This document shows positions 1 to 10,096 of a stretch of 64,000 nt of DNA, in pieces (positions within the stretch are counted from its first letter, which is position 1; each line of letters starts with the position of its first letter). A model generated the notes under the pieces. The model did not search any database. It worked only from the letters and a program-made list of their open reading frames with translations, and was not told the DNA's origin. The position numbers and the translations under genes were made by a program. This DNA is from Algibacter amylolyticus. GTDB lineage: Bacteria; Bacteroidota; Bacteroidia; Flavobacteriales; Flavobacteriaceae. The stretch covers positions 973,320 to 1,037,319 of the forward strand of contig NZ_JACHGE010000001.1 of assembly GCF_014202225.1 (NCBI RefSeq). Reading direction: 5' to 3'.

Positions 1-100
1 GAAAAGCCATTTTGTGAAACCTTTATTAATCCGAAGTTAAAAGTGCTTTTAAGTAAGTTTTTAAAATACACAAATCAAGAACGATTAAAACATATAAAAA

Positions 101-1321
101 ATGAGCAGTTTAAAGCTGAGTATTCAAAATAAAAAAGGGCATAAGTTACAGGCGTTTTTAGAGTTGCCTGCCAACCAAAAGCCACAGCATTATGCTATTT
201 TTGCACATTGTTTTACCTGTAGCAGTACACTAAGTGCGGTTAGGAATATAAGTAGGTCGCTAACCAGTCATGGTTTTGGTGTATTGCGTTTCGATTTTAC
301 CGGATTAGGCAGAAGTGAAGGCGAATTTGCCGAGAGTCATTTTTCTGCAAATGTAGACGACTTATTAGCGGTTAACGCGTATTTAAAAACAAACTACCAA
401 GCGCCAAGTCTTTTAGTTGGTCATTCTTTAGGAGGTGCAGCAGTAATAGTGGCGGCTTCAAAACTAGACAATATTAAAGCGGTAGCAACTGTTGGCGCAC
501 CAGCAACGGCTAGTCATGTTACCCATTTGTTTTCTCATGATATTGATGAGGTAAAAGAAAAGGGAGAAGTTGAGGTAAATATTGGAGGACGACCATTTAA
601 AATTAATGAAGCCTTTGTAAACGATTTTAGTAAAATTGATTTACCCGAAATAACAAAAAACTTGCGTAAACCAATATTAATTATGCATGCACCGTTTGAT
701 AGTATTGTGGGGATTGATAATGCACATAAATTATATCATGATGCCCATCATCCAAAAAGTTTTGTGAGTTTAGATGGCGCAGATCATTTATTATCGGACT
801 CTAAGGATAGTAGGTATGTAGGTAATATAATTGGTACCTGGGTGCAACGCTATTTTGTGCAAGAAGATAATAGTATGTTAGATACCAAAGGCGAGCAATT
901 AGTGGCGCATTTAAACCTAGTTGAGGATAACTTTACAACTTCTATACAAACTAAAAAGCATAGTTTTATTGCCGATGAGCCCGAGCATGTTGGTGGTGAC
1001 GATTTTGGACCATCGCCTTACGATTTTTTAAGTGCAGGATTAGCAGCCTGTACCGTTATGACGCTAAAAATGTATGCGCAGCGTAAAAAATGGGATTTGC
1101 AAGAAGTGTATGTGTATATTACTTATTCTAAAAAACATAGCGACGATTTAATGCTGGATCTAGATAAGCCAAAACAAATAGATCATTTACAAAAAAGATT
1201 AAAATTTGTTGGTAATTTAGACGAAAAACAAAAGGCACGTTTAAAAGAAATAGCGGCAAAATGTCCAGTTCATAAAACACTAACTAGCGAAACCGTTATT
1301 GAAACCGAAGTTATAGCGTAA
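101..1321 (+). CDS. Bifunctional alpha/beta hydrolase / OsmC family protein
   Basis: A two-domain fusion of 406 residues. Roughly residues 1-255 are an alpha/beta hydrolase with the nucleophile elbow GHSLGG and an early oxyanion-type stretch (AHCFTCSS). The last 140 residues are an OsmC/Ohr-type domain. It shows the [16 protein letters not shown] motif that carries the first peroxidatic cysteine, and a second cysteine in AAKCPVHK near the end. OsmC proteins reduce organic hydroperoxides with thiols. The hydrolase substrate is unknown. The fusion is a recognised bacterial arrangement, so it is probably one polypeptide and not an assembly artefact. Its stop overlaps the start of the aldo/keto reductase by one base (TAATG), so the two are probably co-transcribed. 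Cytoplasmic, with no signal peptide. Confidence 0.88.
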   Translation: MSSLKLSIQNKKGHKLQAFLELPANQKPQHYAIFAHCFTCSSTLSAVRNISRSLTSHGFGVLRFDFTGLGRSEGEFAESHFSANVDDLLAVNAYLKTNYQAPSLLVGHSLGGAAVIVAASKLDNIKAVATVGAPATASHVTHLFSHDIDEVKEKGEVEVNIGGRPFKINEAFVNDFSKIDLPEITKNLRKPILIMHAPFDSIVGIDNAHKLYHDAHHPKSFVSLDGADHLLSDSKDSRYVGNIIGTWVQRYFVQEDNSMLDTKGEQLVAHLNLVEDNFTTSIQTKKHSFIADEPEHVGGDDFGPSPYDFLSAGLAACTVMTLKMYAQRKKWDLQEVYVYITYSKKHSDDLMLDLDKPKQIDHLQKRLKFVGNLDEKQKARLKEIAAKCPVHKTLTSETVIETEVIA

Positions 1322-2286
1322 TGGAACACAGTTCGAAAACAAAAATAGGTTTAGGATTAGCAGCTTTAGGCAGGCCTGAGTATATTAATATTAGGCCAAC
1401 AAGCTTAAACGATAAAACACAAGAAAGCTTTAAAAATAATGCTCTTTCGGTTTTAGATGAAGCGTATCATTTAGGTGTTCGTTATTTTGATACGGCACCT
1501 TCTTATGGCAAAGGCGAAGCTTTTTTAAAGGAATGGGACGCTAATAAAAAGTATCCAGATGCTATTTTAGGAACAAAATGGGGGTATACTTATGTGGCTA
1601 ATTGGGAACTTGGTTACAATGGTAAGCATGAAATTAAAGAACACTCGCTAGAAAAATTAGTGGAGCAATGGCAAGTTTCGAAACACATGATGCCTAATTT
1701 AAAATACTATCAAATACATTCGGCAACGTTTGATAGTGGCGTTCTAGAAAATCAAGATGTTTTAAATAAGTTACATCAAATACAAAAGGAAACAGGATTA
1801 AAAATAGGCCTAACAACCAGTGGTGCAAACCAAAAAGAGGTTATTGAGGCGGCTTTAAAAGTTAAGATTAACGATAATTGTTTGTTTGATAGTTTTCAAG
1901 TTACTTATAATGTGTTTGAGCAGTCTACGTTTTCAGTTTTAAAAACGGTTTTAAATTTAGATAAAACGGTTATTATAAAGGAGGCTTTAGCAAATGGACG
2001 TGTTTTTAAGAATGAAGCATTTCAGCATTATACAAACGCCTATACTACTTTAGAAGCCTTATCTTTAAAGTATAACGTAGGGGTTGATGCTATTGCATTG
2101 CGTTTTGTTATGGACAATTTACAACCTACTTATGTGTTAAGTGGTGCCTCTAATAAAACGCAGCTAACACAAAATATAAAAGCTTTAGATTTTAGTTTTA
2201 CTAAAGCAGAATTGCAAGAACTTCAAAGTTTAACAGGATCTTCTAACAACTATTGGGACGAACGAAGTGCACTGCTTTGGAACTAA
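1321..2286 (+). CDS. Aldo/keto reductase
   Basis: This is an NAD(P)H-dependent oxidoreductase with a TIM-barrel fold, 321 residues, the usual length for the family. The four catalytic residues of aldo/keto reductases can be placed: Asp and Tyr in FDTAPSYG, Lys in GTKWG, and His in YQIHSATFD. The carbonyl substrate cannot be told from sequence. The start codon shares one base with the stop of the hydrolase-OsmC gene, which argues for translational coupling. An oxidant-detoxification role alongside OsmC is possible but is inference. Confidence 0.9.
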   Translation: MEHSSKTKIGLGLAALGRPEYINIRPTSLNDKTQESFKNNALSVLDEAYHLGVRYFDTAPSYGKGEAFLKEWDANKKYPDAILGTKWGYTYVANWELGYNGKHEIKEHSLEKLVEQWQVSKHMMPNLKYYQIHSATFDSGVLENQDVLNKLHQIQKETGLKIGLTTSGANQKEVIEAALKVKINDNCLFDSFQVTYNVFEQSTFSVLKTVLNLDKTVIIKEALANGRVFKNEAFQHYTNAYTTLEALSLKYNVGVDAIALRFVMDNLQPTYVLSGASNKTQLTQNIKALDFSFTKAELQELQSLTGSSNNYWDERSALLWN

Positions 2287-2299
2287 ATAAAATTATTAA

Positions 2300-5200
2300 A
2301 TGAATTCAACTAAAATGAAATTTTCAAAAATAGCTTTACTATTTGTTATCATTACCTTTTTAAATGCGTGTGCTACATATAAAACCCAGTATAACAATTT
2401 GGATACTAGTTTTAGTTTTCCGGACAAAGAAATTGCGCATTCCTTTTATTTAATTGGCGATGGTGGTAATTCGCCAATTGGTTCTGTATCTCAAGGTGTG
2501 CAAGCCTTTAAAACCGAATTGGATAAAGCATCTAAAAACAGTACAGCTATTTTTTTAGGTGATAATATCTATCCTAAAGGGCTGCCAGACGAAAATGATA
2601 AGAGACGCGCATTTGCAGAATATCAATTAAAAGTTCAAACCGAGGCTGTTAAAGATTTTAAAGGTGAAACTATTTTTATACCTGGTAATCACGATTGGTA
2701 TAGCCAAGGCCTTATAGGGTTAAAACGACAAGAAAAATATATTGAAGACGCTCTAGGAAAAAACACATTTTTACCCGAAGATGGTTGCCCTTTAGAAAAA
2801 GTTGAAATCTCTGAAGATATTGTTATGATTATTGTTGATACCGAATGGTATTTAACCAATTGGGATAAACACCCAACTATAAATGATGACTGCGAAATTA
2901 AATCGCGATTTAAGTTTTTTGAAGAGTTTGAAAACTTAGTTAAAAAAGCACGAGGTAAAACCACAATTATCGCCATGCATCACCCTATGTTTACAAATGG
3001 TCCGCATGGTGGGAAGTACGATTTTAATTCGCATTTAAAGCCTTTTCCTGTTTTAGGATCGCTTAAAAATTTAATACGAAAAACGAGCGGGTTATCTCCG
3101 GCCGATGTGCAGTATAAAAACTATAATGCCTTTAAAAAGCGTATTGTAACCCTTGCTCAAGAAAACGATAAAACCGTTTTTGTATCTGGGCACGAGCATA
3201 GTTTGCAATATTTAGTGCACGATAATTTACCTCAAATTATTAGTGGTGCAGGGTCTAAATCTACGGCAACTCGAAATGTAGTTGATGCGTTTTCTTCAAG
3301 CGATCCGGGTTATGCACGTTTTGATGTTTTTACCGATGGATCGTCAGCTGTTCGATTTTATTCAGCTAAAAGCGACGAGATTCTTTTTCAAACTAAGGTG
3401 TTTTCAGAAGATAAAAAAGAATATAATCATGATTTTAAGCCTTTTCCTAACCAAATGGTAGCATCTGTGTATTCTGAAGAGGAGGTCGCTAAAACAGGTT
3501 TTCATAAATATATTTGGGGCGATCGTTACAGGTCGTATTATGGTACAAAAGTAAAAGTACCAACTGTAAATCTAGATACTATATTTGGTGGTTTAGAGCC
3601 TTATAGAAAAGGTGGTGGGCATCAATCAAAATCATTGCAATTAATAAATAAAGAAGGCAAACGCTATGTTATGCGTGCCATAAGAAAAAGTGCCACGGTA
3701 TATTTACAAGCTATGGCGTTTAAGGATCAATATATTGAAGGTCAGTTTGAAGGCACAGTTACCGAAGATTTATTATTAGATTTTTATACAGGTTCCCATC
3801 CTTACGCACCATTTGTAACAGGAGGTTTGTCGGATGCTGTTAATCTTTATCATACTAATCCTGTGTTATACTATGTGCCAAAACAAAAAGCTTTAGAGGG
3901 TTTTAATGAAGATTTTGGAGACGAATTATATATGATAGAAGAACATGTTTCCGATGGACATGGCGATATTAAAAGCTTTGGAAATGCTAATAAAATTGAG
4001 AGTACCGACGATCTAATTAAAAACTTAAGAAAGGATGAGAAATACTCAGTAGATCAAACGATGTTTTTAAGAGCGCGTTTATTCGATATGGTTATTGGCG
4101 ATTGGGATAGACATGTCGATCAATGGAGATGGGCAGAGTTTGAGGAAGATGATAAAGTGGTTTATAGACCCATTCCTAGAGATAGAGATCAAGCTTTTTC
4201 TGTAATGGGCGATGGCGCTTTAATGAATGTAGCCACCAGAATTATCCCAACATTAAAGTTAATGGAAGGGTTTAATTATGATATTAGAAATGTAAAAGGC
4301 TTTAACTCTAGTCCTTTTTCTTTAGATATGATGTTGCTAAACGAAACCACACGAAAAGATTGGGAAGAGCAGGTAGCCTATTTGCAAAAAAGTTTAACGG
4401 ACAATGTTTTAGATAACGCGTTTAAAGCCTTTCCTAAAGAGGTTCAAGACGAAACGGTTAATAAGATAAAAGAGGTGATAAAAGCACGACTTGAAAACCT
4501 TCCAAAATCTGCAGACGCCTATTACAATGCGTTAATTAAAATACCTTTAATACGAGGAACCGATAAAGATGATTTTTTTGAAATTGAACGCTTTCCAAAC
4601 GGAAATACCAAAGTAACCGTAAGCCGTATTAAGGATGGCGAAAAGGGAATTGTAATACATGAGCAAACGTATAACAAAACGCATACAAAGGAGATTTGGC
4701 TTTATGGTTTGGATGATGATGATGTGTTTAGAGTTTCGGGTAAAGGCGATAAGCTTATTAAGTTAAGGCTAGTTGGTAATCAAAATAACGATACTTATAC
4801 CATCGAAAATGGTAAAAAAGTTAAGATGTACGATTTTAAATCAAAGAAAAATCAATTTACAACCAATAAAGGAAGCAAACGTTTAGTGGATGATTATGAT
4901 ACTAATGTTTATAATTACACCACTGCTAAATTTAGTACCAATCAATTTACACCGGTATTAGGAGCAAATCCGGATGATGGTTTTAAACTCGGTTTTTTAA
5001 ACGTGCTAACTAATTACGGGTTTGAGCGTAATCCATTTAGCTCGCAACATAGCTTTTCGGGAGCTTATTATTTTGCCACAAGTGGATTTGATTTTGTGTA
5101 TAATGGCGAATTTGCCAATATTGTAGGGCAATGGAATTTAGGCTTAAATGCTAAGTTTACGAGCCCTAACTACGCCATAAATTTCTTTGGGTATGGTAAT

Positions 5201-6004
5201 AGTACACCCAATTTAAATGTAGACGACGAGGATAATTTTAATATAGATTACAATCGTGTAAAGTTAAGTACCATAAAATTTGCGCCTAGTTTAAACTGGC
5301 GTGGAAAATTTGGAGCCCATATTAAGTTAGGTGTTAGTTACGAATCTATAGAGGTAGAAGAAACTAACAATAGGTTTATTAATGATTTTTATGTTGCAAG
5401 TGGTGAAGAAAATCAAAAGGATTTTGTTGCTGTTGATGCGACATATAGTTTCCGAAATAAAGACAGCGAAGCATTTCCTACTTCAGGTATTCAAACCCAA
5501 TTACAATTAGGGTATACCACTAATGTAGAAGATTCAAAAGGGTTTACGTATTTAATTCCAGAGCTAGGATTCGATTATAAAATATCTGCTAGTGGTCAAT
5601 TAGTATTGGCAACATTGGCAAAAGCCCATTTTATTTTTGGTGATAATTTCGAGTTTTATCAAGCGGCAAGTTTAGGAGCCAATAATGGACTTCGTGGTTT
5701 TAGAAACGAACGTTTTTCTGGTAAAAGATCATTTTATCAAAGTACAGATTTACGTTTAAATTTAAAAAAGTTTAAAACAGGGTTACTGCCTTTAAATATT
5801 GGTGTGTATACTGGCTTTGATTATGGTAGAGTTTGGGTAGATAACAATCTTGTTTTTAGTAATGCTTTTAACGCAAACAGATGGAATACCTCAATAGGTG
5901 GTGGTGTTTTTGCAAATGCAGCCGACGTTGTTACGTTTAACTTATCTGCTTTTAATAGCGATGATGGTTTACGTTTTGCGTTTAAAGTTGGTTTTGGTTT
6001 TTAA
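2300..6004 (+). CDS. Very large lipoprotein: metallophosphoesterase fused to an outer-membrane beta-barrel
   Basis: A 1234-residue protein with a lipoprotein signal (hydrophobic helix ending LNACAT). A calcineurin-like phosphoesterase domain at about residues 45-360 has all expected metal motifs: GDGGN, FLGDNIY, GNHDWY, MHHP and GHEH. A long middle region (about 380-830) has no motif I can name. The last 350 residues alternate in the manner of a D15/Omp85-type beta-barrel and end in Phe (VGFGF), the classic outer-membrane insertion signal. The product is therefore probably a cell-surface or periplasm-facing phosphohydrolase anchored by its own barrel. Homologues of this layout are familiar in Flavobacteriia, but I know of no defined substrate. 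Met6 (position 2315) is an alternative start. Confidence 0.85.
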   Translation: MNSTKMKFSKIALLFVIITFLNACATYKTQYNNLDTSFSFPDKEIAHSFYLIGDGGNSPIGSVSQGVQAFKTELDKASKNSTAIFLGDNIYPKGLPDENDKRRAFAEYQLKVQTEAVKDFKGETIFIPGNHDWYSQGLIGLKRQEKYIEDALGKNTFLPEDGCPLEKVEISEDIVMIIVDTEWYLTNWDKHPTINDDCEIKSRFKFFEEFENLVKKARGKTTIIAMHHPMFTNGPHGGKYDFNSHLKPFPVLGSLKNLIRKTSGLSPADVQYKNYNAFKKRIVTLAQENDKTVFVSGHEHSLQYLVHDNLPQIISGAGSKSTATRNVVDAFSSSDPGYARFDVFTDGSSAVRFYSAKSDEILFQTKVFSEDKKEYNHDFKPFPNQMVASVYSEEEVAKTGFHKYIWGDRYRSYYGTKVKVPTVNLDTIFGGLEPYRKGGGHQSKSLQLINKEGKRYVMRAIRKSATVYLQAMAFKDQYIEGQFEGTVTEDLLLDFYTGSHPYAPFVTGGLSDAVNLYHTNPVLYYVPKQKALEGFNEDFGDELYMIEEHVSDGHGDIKSFGNANKIESTDDLIKNLRKDEKYSVDQTMFLRARLFDMVIGDWDRHVDQWRWAEFEEDDKVVYRPIPRDRDQAFSVMGDGALMNVATRIIPTLKLMEGFNYDIRNVKGFNSSPFSLDMMLLNETTRKDWEEQVAYLQKSLTDNVLDNAFKAFPKEVQDETVNKIKEVIKARLENLPKSADAYYNALIKIPLIRGTDKDDFFEIERFPNGNTKVTVSRIKDGEKGIVIHEQTYNKTHTKEIWLYGLDDDDVFRVSGKGDKLIKLRLVGNQNNDTYTIENGKKVKMYDFKSKKNQFTTNKGSKRLVDDYDTNVYNYTTAKFSTNQFTPVLGANPDDGFKLGFLNVLTNYGFERNPFSSQHSFSGAYYFATSGFDFVYNGEFANIVGQWNLGLNAKFTSPNYAINFFGYGNSTPNLNVDDEDNFNIDYNRVKLSTIKFAPSLNWRGKFGAHIKLGVSYESIEVEETNNRFINDFYVASGEENQKDFVAVDATYSFRNKDSEAFPTSGIQTQLQLGYTTNVEDSKGFTYLIPELGFDYKISASGQLVLATLAKAHFIFGDNFEFYQAASLGANNGLRGFRNERFSGKRSFYQSTDLRLNLKKFKTGLLPLNIGVYTGFDYGRVWVDNNLVFSNAFNANRWNTSIGGGVFANAADVVTFNLSAFNSDDGLRFAFKVGFGF

Positions 6005-6065
6005 GCTGAAAAGCGTGTAATTTTATAATGATAATTTCGACTAAAATATCAAGAAATTGTAATTT

Positions 6066-6365
6066 ATGAAAAGTAGTTTTAAAGATATAATAACTTCGGA
6101 AGACGTTGTTTTAGTAGATTTTTTTGGAACATGGTGTGGGCCTTGTCAAGCGCTTATGCCAATTTTAAAAGATGTTAAGGCGCAGTTAGGCGACGCTGTA
6201 AAAATAGTAAAAGTGGATATTGATAAAAATCAAGAATTGGCTACAAAGTATCAGGTGCGTAGCGTACCAACCATGATTTTGTTTAAAGACGGAGTTCCTA
6301 AATGGAGGCAATCTGGTGTGTTACAAAAAAGTGATATTGTAAATGTAATCGAGAGCCATAGCTAA
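6066..6365 (+). CDS. Thioredoxin family protein
   Basis: This is a 99-residue single-domain thioredoxin. The redox centre WCGPC has Cys24 and Cys27, and the cis-proline loop reads RSVPTM. There is no signal peptide, so it acts in the cytoplasm as a disulfide reductase. The length is slightly short of the usual 105-110 residues but covers the fold. It stands alone between the large phosphoesterase lipoprotein and a convergent lipoprotein gene. I do not assign trxA because flavobacteria usually carry several thioredoxins. Confidence 0.92.
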   Translation: MKSSFKDIITSEDVVLVDFFGTWCGPCQALMPILKDVKAQLGDAVKIVKVDIDKNQELATKYQVRSVPTMILFKDGVPKWRQSGVLQKSDIVNVIESHS

Positions 6366-6385
6366 TTAATCTTTCAAGATTAATT
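6364..6385. terminator. AT-rich palindrome between convergent genes, possible bidirectional terminator
   Basis: A perfect inverted repeat (AATTAATCTT / AAGATTAATT, two-base loop) overlaps the stop codons of both convergent genes, thioredoxin on plus and the lipoprotein on minus. It is rich in A and T and lacks a GC clamp, so it is only a weak terminator candidate. Confidence 0.35.
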
Positions 6386-7222
6386 TAAGCTAAAGCTATA
6401 TAAGTTTCCGCCGGCACCATGAGCTTTTTCATCGGTTATTAAAAGCGTATTGTTGTCGGTAAAACAAACACCTTCCTTTTGCGAGTCGAAAGTAAAATCA
6501 TAGCGCTTAACTTCTCCTGTAAAAAAATCATCTGAGGTAAAATTAGAAAAAACAATAGCCGCCTTAGGAGATAGTAACACCACCTGTTTACCATCATCAC
6601 TAATATCTGCCGAAGTAATCCAACAACCAGAATCGTCACAAGAGTTAAATGAATTGATGTATTCTGCAACATGATGTCCTGGAGTTGCTGGTATTTTGTA
6701 TAAATCTGTTTTTCCAAAATCACCACGAACCCTGCTCTTGGTAAACAGGTATAAGCTGTTTTTGTAGTAAAAAAACGATTCGCAATCAAAAAACATCTGT
6801 TTCTTTTTGGGCGGGAATTTATCTTGTTTTGGGTATTTAAACGATATGCGTTCTATGTCAATTTTACTATCCTTCTCTAAATCTTCGGCATTAACTTTCA
6901 ATATTGTAAGATTTGTTCTTTTGTTTTGATTATTACCAAAATCTCCAATGTAAATGTTTCCTACATGATCCGATGCTAAATCTTCCCAATCGTGGTTTTT
7001 AGCATTAATTTTTAATTCTTTTTCTATATTTCCTTTTTTATTTATGCCGTAAATTCTAGCTTTGTTGCCACTATCATTTAACATCCAAATTAAATTGGTT
7101 TGTTGGGTAGTTTCGGTTCCAGAAACCTCGTTTAGGGTTTTAGGAAGATCTGTGATAATATTTAGTTTACCGGTATCACAGCTAGAAATAATCAGGAAAA
7201 ATAGAATTAGAAGTTTATTCAT
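6380..7222 (-). CDS. Lipoprotein of beta-propeller type, function unknown
   Basis: The 280-residue product begins with a short lipoprotein signal (LFFLIISSC), so Cys15 is probably acylated. The mature part has repeated short strands with motifs such as LNEVSGTE, WMLNDSGN, DWEDLASD and YIGDFGNN. This pattern suggests a beta-propeller of the SMP-30 or SdiA-regulated type. A row of Asp and Asn residues in loops may bind calcium. I do not recognise a specific enzyme and see no catalytic motif. It is convergent with thioredoxin and divergent from the thioesterase gene. Confidence 0.72.
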   Translation of the reverse strand: MNKLLILFFLIISSCDTGKLNIITDLPKTLNEVSGTETTQQTNLIWMLNDSGNKARIYGINKKGNIEKELKINAKNHDWEDLASDHVGNIYIGDFGNNQNKRTNLTILKVNAEDLEKDSKIDIERISFKYPKQDKFPPKKKQMFFDCESFFYYKNSLYLFTKSRVRGDFGKTDLYKIPATPGHHVAEYINSFNSCDDSGCWITSADISDDGKQVVLLSPKAAIVFSNFTSDDFFTGEVKRYDFTFDSQKEGVCFTDNNTLLITDEKAHGAGGNLYSFSLN

Positions 7223-7303
7223 TTTAGGTAGTCAAAATTTATAGTGGTAAATTTACACACATATTTTTGATATTATAATGTATTGATTAATTTAAAGTAA
7301 GAT

Positions 7304-8176
7304 ATGACCACAGTTAACGACTTATTAAAACTTTTAGTATTAGAAAAAATAGGCGATAACGAATTTAACGGGGTTAGCAAAACTATTGGAAGTCCTATTG
7401 TATTTGGAGGACAGGTTTTGGCTCAAGCTATAAATGCGGCAAGTCGTACTATTACAAATCAAAGAGTTTTACATTCCATGCATGCTTATTTTTTAGAGGC
7501 AGGCGATTTAGAACTCCCAATAACCTATAATGTAAGTATTGTTAGAGATGGAGGTAGTTTTTCGGTAAGACGTGTTACAGCGCATCAAAAGGAAACGACT
7601 ATTTTTATTTTATCGGCATCTTTTCATAAAAAGGAAGCGGGTTACAATCATCAAATTGAATTAAAACCGAATTTAAAACAACCAGAAGAGTTGTTAAGTT
7701 GGACGGATATGTATGAAAAATATGGCGAAAATTTACCTAAAGGAATAAAATCTTTTTTGTCAATTGAGCGCCCTATTGAGTTTAAACCAACGACCTTTGT
7801 AAATCCGTTAGATAAAAAAGATTTACCACCAAATTATGATGTTTGGTTTAAATTAAAAGGAGATGTTAAAGGGCTGGATTTGGCAACAAAACAGCAAATT
7901 TTAACTTATATTTCGGATTATAATATTTTAACAGCAACATTAAACCCACATGCAAGTAAAGCGCATTGGGGTAATACAATAACAGCTAGTTTAGATCACT
8001 CCATGTGGTTTTTTAGAGAATTCGATTTTTCAGACTGGCTGCTTTATACTATGGAATCTCCTAGTGCATCGAGCGCTAGAGGATTTGCAAGAGGGAATAT
8101 TTTTACCAGAGATGGTAAATTAATAGCCACAGTGGCTCAAGAAGGATTAATAAGACCTATTAAAAATGACAAGTAA
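7304..8176 (+). CDS. tesB: Acyl-CoA thioesterase II
   Basis: A double hot-dog-fold thioesterase of 290 residues, the usual TesB length. It hydrolyses acyl-CoA to free fatty acid and CoA in the cytoplasm. Diagnostic stretches are VFGGQVLAQA near the N-terminus, the catalytic Asp region SLDHSMWFF near residue 230, and the closing VAQEGLIR. It overlaps the following glycerophosphodiesterase gene by 11 bases, and that gene overlaps the next by four, so three genes likely form one operon starting here. Confidence 0.92.
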   Translation: MTTVNDLLKLLVLEKIGDNEFNGVSKTIGSPIVFGGQVLAQAINAASRTITNQRVLHSMHAYFLEAGDLELPITYNVSIVRDGGSFSVRRVTAHQKETTIFILSASFHKKEAGYNHQIELKPNLKQPEELLSWTDMYEKYGENLPKGIKSFLSIERPIEFKPTTFVNPLDKKDLPPNYDVWFKLKGDVKGLDLATKQQILTYISDYNILTATLNPHASKAHWGNTITASLDHSMWFFREFDFSDWLLYTMESPSASSARGFARGNIFTRDGKLIATVAQEGLIRPIKNDK

Positions 8177-8852
8177 TATTTTAAAAATCGGACATAGAGG
8201 AGCCAAAGGGCATTTAACCGAAAACACTTTAGAATCTATTAAAAAAGGCCTTAGTTTAAAGGTTGATGGCATTGAAATAGATGTGCATCGTTGTGCTACG
8301 GGTCAGTTAGTAGTTTTTCACGATTTCACTGTAGATAGAATTACCGATGGTACGGGAGAGGTTGCTCAACATTCACTTAACGCTTTAAAAAAACTTAAAA
8401 CGAAGGGGACGTATCAAATTCCATCTTTAGCAGAAGTTTTAGCTTTTGTGGATAATAAGTGCTTATTAAATATAGAGCTTAAAGGTCAAGATACCGCTAA
8501 GGAGGCAGCTAGAATTATTACATTTTATGTGGATAAAAAAGGTTGGGACTATAGTAATATTTTAGTGTCAAGTTTTCAAGAAGATTTGCTTAAAGAGGTT
8601 TACGACATAAATGATAAAATTCCTTTAGGTGTACTTACAGACAGAAATTTAAATAGAGCTGTAACTTTTGCGAAAACCATAAAAGCGGTTAGTATTCATG
8701 TCGATTACACCATGTTAACAGAAGAGATTGTAACGGAGCTAAAAGAAGAATTTAAAGTGTTTGCATTTACGGTAAATAATTTAAAGCCTTTAGAGCGTAT
8801 AAAATCTTATGGTGTTGATGGTATAATTTCTGATTATCCAGATAGAATATGA
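8166..8852 (+). CDS. Glycerophosphodiester phosphodiesterase family protein
   Basis: A GDPD-family TIM barrel of 228 residues without a signal peptide, so cytoplasmic (UgpQ-like). The active-site signature is complete: GHRGAKG followed by ENTLES, then EIDVHR and FHDFTVDR. The enzyme splits glycerophosphodiesters from phospholipid turnover into an alcohol and sn-glycerol-3-phosphate. The start lies inside the end of the thioesterase gene, and the stop overlaps the next start (ATGA). Lipid turnover is a plausible shared theme with tesB. Confidence 0.9.
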   Translation: MTSNILKIGHRGAKGHLTENTLESIKKGLSLKVDGIEIDVHRCATGQLVVFHDFTVDRITDGTGEVAQHSLNALKKLKTKGTYQIPSLAEVLAFVDNKCLLNIELKGQDTAKEAARIITFYVDKKGWDYSNILVSSFQEDLLKEVYDINDKIPLGVLTDRNLNRAVTFAKTIKAVSIHVDYTMLTEEIVTELKEEFKVFAFTVNNLKPLERIKSYGVDGIISDYPDRI

Positions 8853-10060
8853 CGTTTAAAGACGTTATTGTAATAGGTGGTGGCGCAGCAGGTTTTTTTG
8901 CAGCCATTAATATTGCAGAACAAAATCCAAATTTAAAAGTTGCTATTTTAGAGCGAAGTAAAGAAGGTTTAGCAAAAGTTAAAGTTTCTGGTGGCGGACG
9001 CTGTAATGTAACGCATGCCGAATTTATTCCTAAAGAATTAACTCAAAACTATCCGCGAGGCGAAAAGGAACTTTTAGGGCCGTTTCATCAGTTTATGACG
9101 GGCGATACTATCGAGTGGTTTGAAAAACGTGGTGTCGAACTCAAAATAGAGGATGATGGTAGAATGTTTCCAGTATCCAATTCATCGCAAACCATAATTG
9201 ACTGCTTTTTACATGAAGCCGAAAAGCATCGGGTTGAGGTATTATACAGCCATATTGTAAAAGCTATTAATCCTCAAAACCAACAATTTAAAATTGAAAC
9301 CTCTCAAGGCGATTTTTTAACCAATAAGCTGTTAATAGCTACTGGTAGTAATCCTAGAATTTGGAATCTTTTAGAGCATTTAGGGCATACCATTTCGCAA
9401 CCAGTACCTTCATTGTTTACGTTTAATATAAAAGATGAGCGCATACAGGATATTCCGGGTGTGGTCGCTCAAGATGTTGAGGTAAAGGTGTTAGATACTA
9501 ATTTGTGGAGCGAAGGCCCTTTGTTAATTACACATTGGGGCATGAGCGCGCCTTGTATTTTAAAACTATCGGCATTTGGAGCTTTAGAATTAGCAAAACG
9601 AGATTATAAATTTCAAATAGAAATTAATTTTATAAGGCAAACGTTTAATGATTGTTTAGAGGTTTTAAAAACGCTTAAGCAGGACTTAGCAAAAAAAACG
9701 GTATTTAAGTCTACACAATTTGATATTCCTAAGCGATTGTGGCATAAGTTGGTATTAGCTTCGGGCATGGACATAGAAACCCGTTGGGCCGATTTAAATA
9801 AAGAAAAATTAGAGAACTTAGCAGGACAGCTAACCCAAGCTGTTTTTAAGGTGGATGGTAAAAGCACTTTTAAAGAAGAGTTTGTTACCGCAGGAGGTGT
9901 TAATCTTAAAGAAATTGATTTTAAAACCTTTGAAAGCAAACGTGTTAAAAACTTGTATTTTGCAGGCGAGGTTATAAATGTAGACGCTATTACTGGCGGT
10001 TTTAATTTTCAAAATGCATGGACAGGCGCTTATATTGCTGCAAAAAATATTGCGCAATAG
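8849..10060 (+). CDS. NAD(P)/FAD-dependent oxidoreductase, HI0933/BaiN family
   Basis: A 403-residue flavoprotein. The N-terminal dinucleotide-binding loop reads GGGAAGFFAA, and the family signature KVSGGGRCNVTH follows at about residue 45. A C-terminal flavin-contact segment with GGVNLKEID and TGGFNFQNAW closes the domain. This family (HI0933-like, also called BaiN or YhiN) is widely conserved, but its physiological substrate is poorly defined. It is the third gene of the overlapping set with tesB and the phosphodiesterase. Confidence 0.9.
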   Translation: MTFKDVIVIGGGAAGFFAAINIAEQNPNLKVAILERSKEGLAKVKVSGGGRCNVTHAEFIPKELTQNYPRGEKELLGPFHQFMTGDTIEWFEKRGVELKIEDDGRMFPVSNSSQTIIDCFLHEAEKHRVEVLYSHIVKAINPQNQQFKIETSQGDFLTNKLLIATGSNPRIWNLLEHLGHTISQPVPSLFTFNIKDERIQDIPGVVAQDVEVKVLDTNLWSEGPLLITHWGMSAPCILKLSAFGALELAKRDYKFQIEINFIRQTFNDCLEVLKTLKQDLAKKTVFKSTQFDIPKRLWHKLVLASGMDIETRWADLNKEKLENLAGQLTQAVFKVDGKSTFKEEFVTAGGVNLKEIDFKTFESKRVKNLYFAGEVINVDAITGGFNFQNAWTGAYIAAKNIAQ

Positions 10061-10096
10061 GTGTTCTAGTTCCACTATTCTTATTAAAACAAAATA

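Noticed and set aside
1-132. Open frame in the first 132 bases (about 43 codons), possible tail of an upstream gene
   Set aside because: It overlaps the hydrolase-OsmC start by 32 bases, lacks recognisable similarity, and another frame also reads open until position 40. The window edge prevents a decision.
6439-6789. 116-codon minus-strand frame within the beta-propeller lipoprotein gene
   Set aside because: It is in a different frame of the same strand, with no signal or family, and is explained by the overlapping larger gene.
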